Assembly (NCBI RefSeq): GCF_004208415.1
Contig: NZ_CP035758.1
Location: 7,316,001-7,380,000 of the forward strand
Reading direction: 5' to 3'
Length of the DNA: 64,000 bases
Source: Ktedonosporobacter rubrisoli
Lineage (GTDB): Bacteria; Chloroflexota; Ktedonobacteria; Ktedonobacterales; Ktedonobacteraceae
In this document: positions 62,286 to 64,000 of the stretch, piece after piece
Numbering within the stretch: the first letter of the stretch is position 1
Layout of the letters: each line of letters opens with the position of its first letter
Position numbers and translations under genes: made by a program
The notes under the pieces: generated by a model
Database searches by the model: none
What the model saw: only the letters and a program-made list of their open reading frames with translations
What the model was told of the DNA's origin: nothing

Positions 62286-62936
62286 ATGAAACAAGAATGG
62301 AGAGATCCCCCTCATCTCGCTCAACTATTTGCCGCGCTTTCGCGTTACCAGGTTTGCTATGTGCTATTTGGCACTGCCGGCTTGATTGCCTATGGGGCCA
62401 GGTTATCTACTGGAGACCTGGATATCTGCCCTGCCCCGGATAATGATAATCTTCGGCGTCTGGCCGAGCTTTTGATAGCTATTCAAGCGAGACCTCATGC
62501 TCCTCTCGGTCAAAATGAGCAAGAGCAGCCACAGCTCTGGCGACCAGTGCCATTTCTGCTAGAAACCTTCGATTCTCTCTTTCAGACGACCCTGGGAGAT
62601 CTAGATATTGTGCCTTTCCCTTATGGCCCGCATGGTAAAAGAGACAGTTTTACCTATGAGGACTTGCGATCTCGTGCCTTGACAAAATTTGGCTTTGGCG
62701 TTGCTATCCCGGTTGCAGCCTTTGCTGACCTTGTGGCCTCTAAGCTATCTGCTCGTCGAGAAAAGGATCTATCTGCTTTACCTGAAATCGAGCGCTTACG
62801 AGCTGAGCGCGCCTATGGGAAAGAAACTGGCTGGCCTCTTGTAGAAGCTGAGATGGAAAGATGGCTGGCGAATTCGCCAAACCCTTCCAGAGCCTGCTAC
62901 TATATAGCAAAAAGGAGTGTTTCACGTGAAACATAA
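62286..62936 (+). CDS. Nucleotidyltransferase-like protein
   Basis: The 216-residue protein resembles the nucleotidyltransferase superfamily proteins related to AbiEii/DUF6036: VLFGTAGLIAYGARLSTGDLD (the G...D.D core), TLGDLDIVPFPYG and PVAAFADLVASKLSARREKD, with EIERLRAERAY. Activity unknown. ATG at 62286 follows AAGGAG. The last codons (VSRET-stop) are read from a parS site that also holds the next gene's start. Confidence 0.75.
   Translation: MKQEWRDPPHLAQLFAALSRYQVCYVLFGTAGLIAYGARLSTGDLDICPAPDNDNLRRLAELLIAIQARPHAPLGQNEQEQPQLWRPVPFLLETFDSLFQTTLGDLDIVPFPYGPHGKRDSFTYEDLRSRALTKFGFGVAIPVAAFADLVASKLSARREKDLSALPEIERLRAERAYGKETGWPLVEAEMERWLANSPNPSRACYYIAKRSVSRET
62918..62933. other. parS: parS site inside a coding junction (perfect)
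   Basis: TGTTTCACGTGAAACA encodes the end of the nucleotidyltransferase-like protein (VSRET-stop) and supplies the GTG start codon (62926-62928) of the SDR gene. Confidence 0.93.
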
Positions 62937-63699
62937 TGAAGGAAATGCTGGCGTATTTCAGGGTAAAAATGTCGTGGTTACGGGAGCGGGACGAGGCATA
63001 GGGCGCGTGCTGGCCACCGGCTTTGCCGAACAGGGGGCGCGTGTGCTGGTCCACTATGCGCATGCCCAGAGCCGGGCCGAGGAAGTCGTAAGCCAGATCA
63101 AGGCCAGCGGCGGCGACGCTCTAACTATGCAGGCAGACTTGCGCAAGCCAGCGGAAGTCGCGCGCCTGGTCAAAGCTGCCTATGAGGTTCTTGGCCCTAT
63201 CGATGTCTGGATCAATAATTCTGGGGCGAGCGCTAATACTTCCGAGACGCGTGGCATGGACGAGATAGAGATCTTTGAGCGCATCGTTCAGGTAGATATC
63301 CTGGGCACCTGGCGCTGTTGCCGGGAGGTAGAGCCCTATATGCGCGACGGCAGCTGCATTCTCACTACTGGCTGGGATCGCGCCGTGGATGGCGCGCCAG
63401 GACTGCCTAACCAGTTCTATGCTATCAGTAAGGGCGCGATTATGTCGCTTACGCGTTGTCTGGCCAGCGAATATGCTCCACGCGTGCGCGTCAATTGTAT
63501 TGCACCAGGACGTATTGAGAACGACTGGTCGCGTGGTTTGCCAGAGAAGGCTCGGCAAAAGGCTACGCAGGAAATTCCTATGCGGCGCTGGGGCGAGCCT
63601 GAGGATATTCTGGGTACCGCGCTCTTTCTGGCCTCGCCTGCGGCTTCGTTTATCACGGGCCAGACCTTACTCGTCAACGGCGGTGAGATTATGCGCTAA
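62926..63699 (+). CDS. Short-chain dehydrogenase/reductase
   Basis: The 257-residue SDR has the cofactor motif TGAGRGIG, NNSG (NNAG class), the catalytic Tyr-Lys in FYAISKG and PGRIENDW. The usual catalytic Ser region reads LTTGWDRA, so it departs from the typical ISS. A TGQTLLVNGG end is typical of the classical type. GTG at 62926 inside parS is chosen: AAAGGAG ends 8 bases before it. Substrate unknown. Confidence 0.9.
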   Translation: MKHNEGNAGVFQGKNVVVTGAGRGIGRVLATGFAEQGARVLVHYAHAQSRAEEVVSQIKASGGDALTMQADLRKPAEVARLVKAAYEVLGPIDVWINNSGASANTSETRGMDEIEIFERIVQVDILGTWRCCREVEPYMRDGSCILTTGWDRAVDGAPGLPNQFYAISKGAIMSLTRCLASEYAPRVRVNCIAPGRIENDWSRGLPEKARQKATQEIPMRRWGEPEDILGTALFLASPAASFITGQTLLVNGGEIMR

Positions 63700-63715
63700 T
63701 GTTTCACGTGAAACA
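63700..63715. other. parS: parS site (perfect)
   Basis: TGTTTCACGTGAAACA starts at the base after the SDR stop codon. Confidence 0.93.
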
Positions 63716-63739
63716 TTGCCAGGCTAGCACAATTTGAAG

Positions 63740-63755
63740 TGTTTCACGTGAAACA
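63740..63755. other. parS: parS site (perfect)
   Basis: TGTTTCACGTGAAACA, 40 bases after the previous one. Confidence 0.93.
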
Positions 63756-63779
63756 TTTTTGGTCTTTTATTGAGAAGGG

Positions 63780-63795
63780 TGTTTCACGTGAAACA
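63780..63795. other. parS: parS site (perfect) with flanking inverted repeat
   Basis: TGTTTCACGTGAAACA, 40 bases after the previous one. AGAAGGG and CCCTTCT flank it with a one-base offset, so it may also act as a terminator. Confidence 0.93.
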
Positions 63796-63842
63796 TCCCT
63801 TCTATCGAGCAAGCTCGTAAAAATTGAATCGCTTTCGCCAAT

Positions 63843-64000
63843 TTATTTGCTGAGTATTGCACGATAGCCGCAAAGTCTTCCCAGAGGAGCCAGAAATGCA
63901 AAGACGATATTCTGTACAAAAGATGGGGGCTTGAGCGGACGAAATTCGCGCCGATACTGCTGCAAAATAACCGCGAGCTGCAATAGATTTGGCAGTCCGG
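63843..64000 (-). CDS. C-terminal end of an unidentified protein (partial)
   Basis: The minus-strand frame from the window edge reads LPNLLQLAVILQQYRREFRP, then FAFLAPLGRLCGYRAIL and SK-stop at 63843-63845. Its amphipathic, Leu/Arg-rich pattern looks coding and continues beyond the window. A cupin-domain protein is one possibility; the fragment is too short to assign. Confidence 0.55.
   Translation of the reverse strand, partial: GLPNLLQLAVILQQYRREFRPLKPPSFVQNIVFAFLAPLGRLCGYRAILSK

Noticed and set aside
1..64000. tRNA, rRNA, insertion sequences, prophage genes
   Set aside because: No T-loop/acceptor pattern, no transposase or phage motif recognised by eye; a tRNAscan or ISfinder run would settle it.

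Overview
The window is a 64-kb piece of a bacterial chromosome of moderate GC content. It most resembles a Ktedonobacteria-type member of the Chloroflexota. The pointers are a very long MalT/LuxR-type regulator with an extra N-terminal YWYAYR-type domain, a zinc-ribbon Ser/Thr kinase fused to a TPR array, several zinc-ribbon or orphan proteins, and the overall family mix. This assignment is by family resemblance and was not tested by alignment.

The centre is the replication origin. Between a glycogen-debranching enzyme gene and dnaG-rpoD, bases 37494-38958 carry about 39 exact TTATCCACA DnaA boxes by hand count (24 on +, 15 on -). Nine of these pairs form a 19-bp palindrome. At the right edge an AT-rich unwinding element lies between two convergent DnaA boxes, and each box is followed by CTA/TTA triplets that look like DnaA-trios. 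To the right, eight parS sites (seven perfect TGTTTCACGTGAAACA and one with a single mismatch) lie at 50.8, 59.2-59.4, 62.9 and 63.7-63.8 kb, as expected for origin-proximal DNA.

Layout: 0-4.3 kb translation and RNA decay genes (rplL end, rpsO, pnp, family 4 uracil-DNA glycosylase). 4.4-13.7 kb cell envelope and signalling (class A PBP with a huge cytoplasmic tail, rsmA, kinase-TPR protein, an MFS remnant, a PRC-barrel protein). 14-19.4 kb accessory genes (lipoprotein, a frameshifted membrane protein behind an operator-like palindrome, CGNR regulator, carboxylesterase, VOC protein). 19.6-26.1 kb prolyl oligopeptidase with an alpha/beta hydrolase, two orphan genes behind a duplicated leader, and a tandem thymidylate-kinase-like pair. 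26.1-27.1 kb is non-coding and strongly folded, and holds a candidate structured RNA. 27.2-32.4 kb is a membrane-anchored Rad50/Mre11-like pair (YhaN/YhaO type). 32.9-37.4 kb HD-GYP phosphodiesterase, a frameshifted solute-binding lipoprotein, and the debranching enzyme. 37.5-43.0 kb oriC, dnaG, rpoD. 43.1-46.2 kb gap-pgk-tpiA glycolytic operon. 46.5-54.6 kb aminotransferase, TauE/SafE permease behind four 11-bp direct repeats, a small sigma factor with an overlapping tiny gene, and a heterodimeric ABC exporter. 55-64 kb MalT-like regulator, two GNAT acetyltransferases, DmpA-type peptidase, nucleotidyltransferase-like protein, SDR oxidoreductase, and the end of an unidentified gene.

No rRNA, tRNA, CRISPR array, insertion sequence or prophage was recognised. 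Two genes are broken by single-base indels (15.67 kb and 34.39 kb). These could be real mutations or draft-sequence errors.
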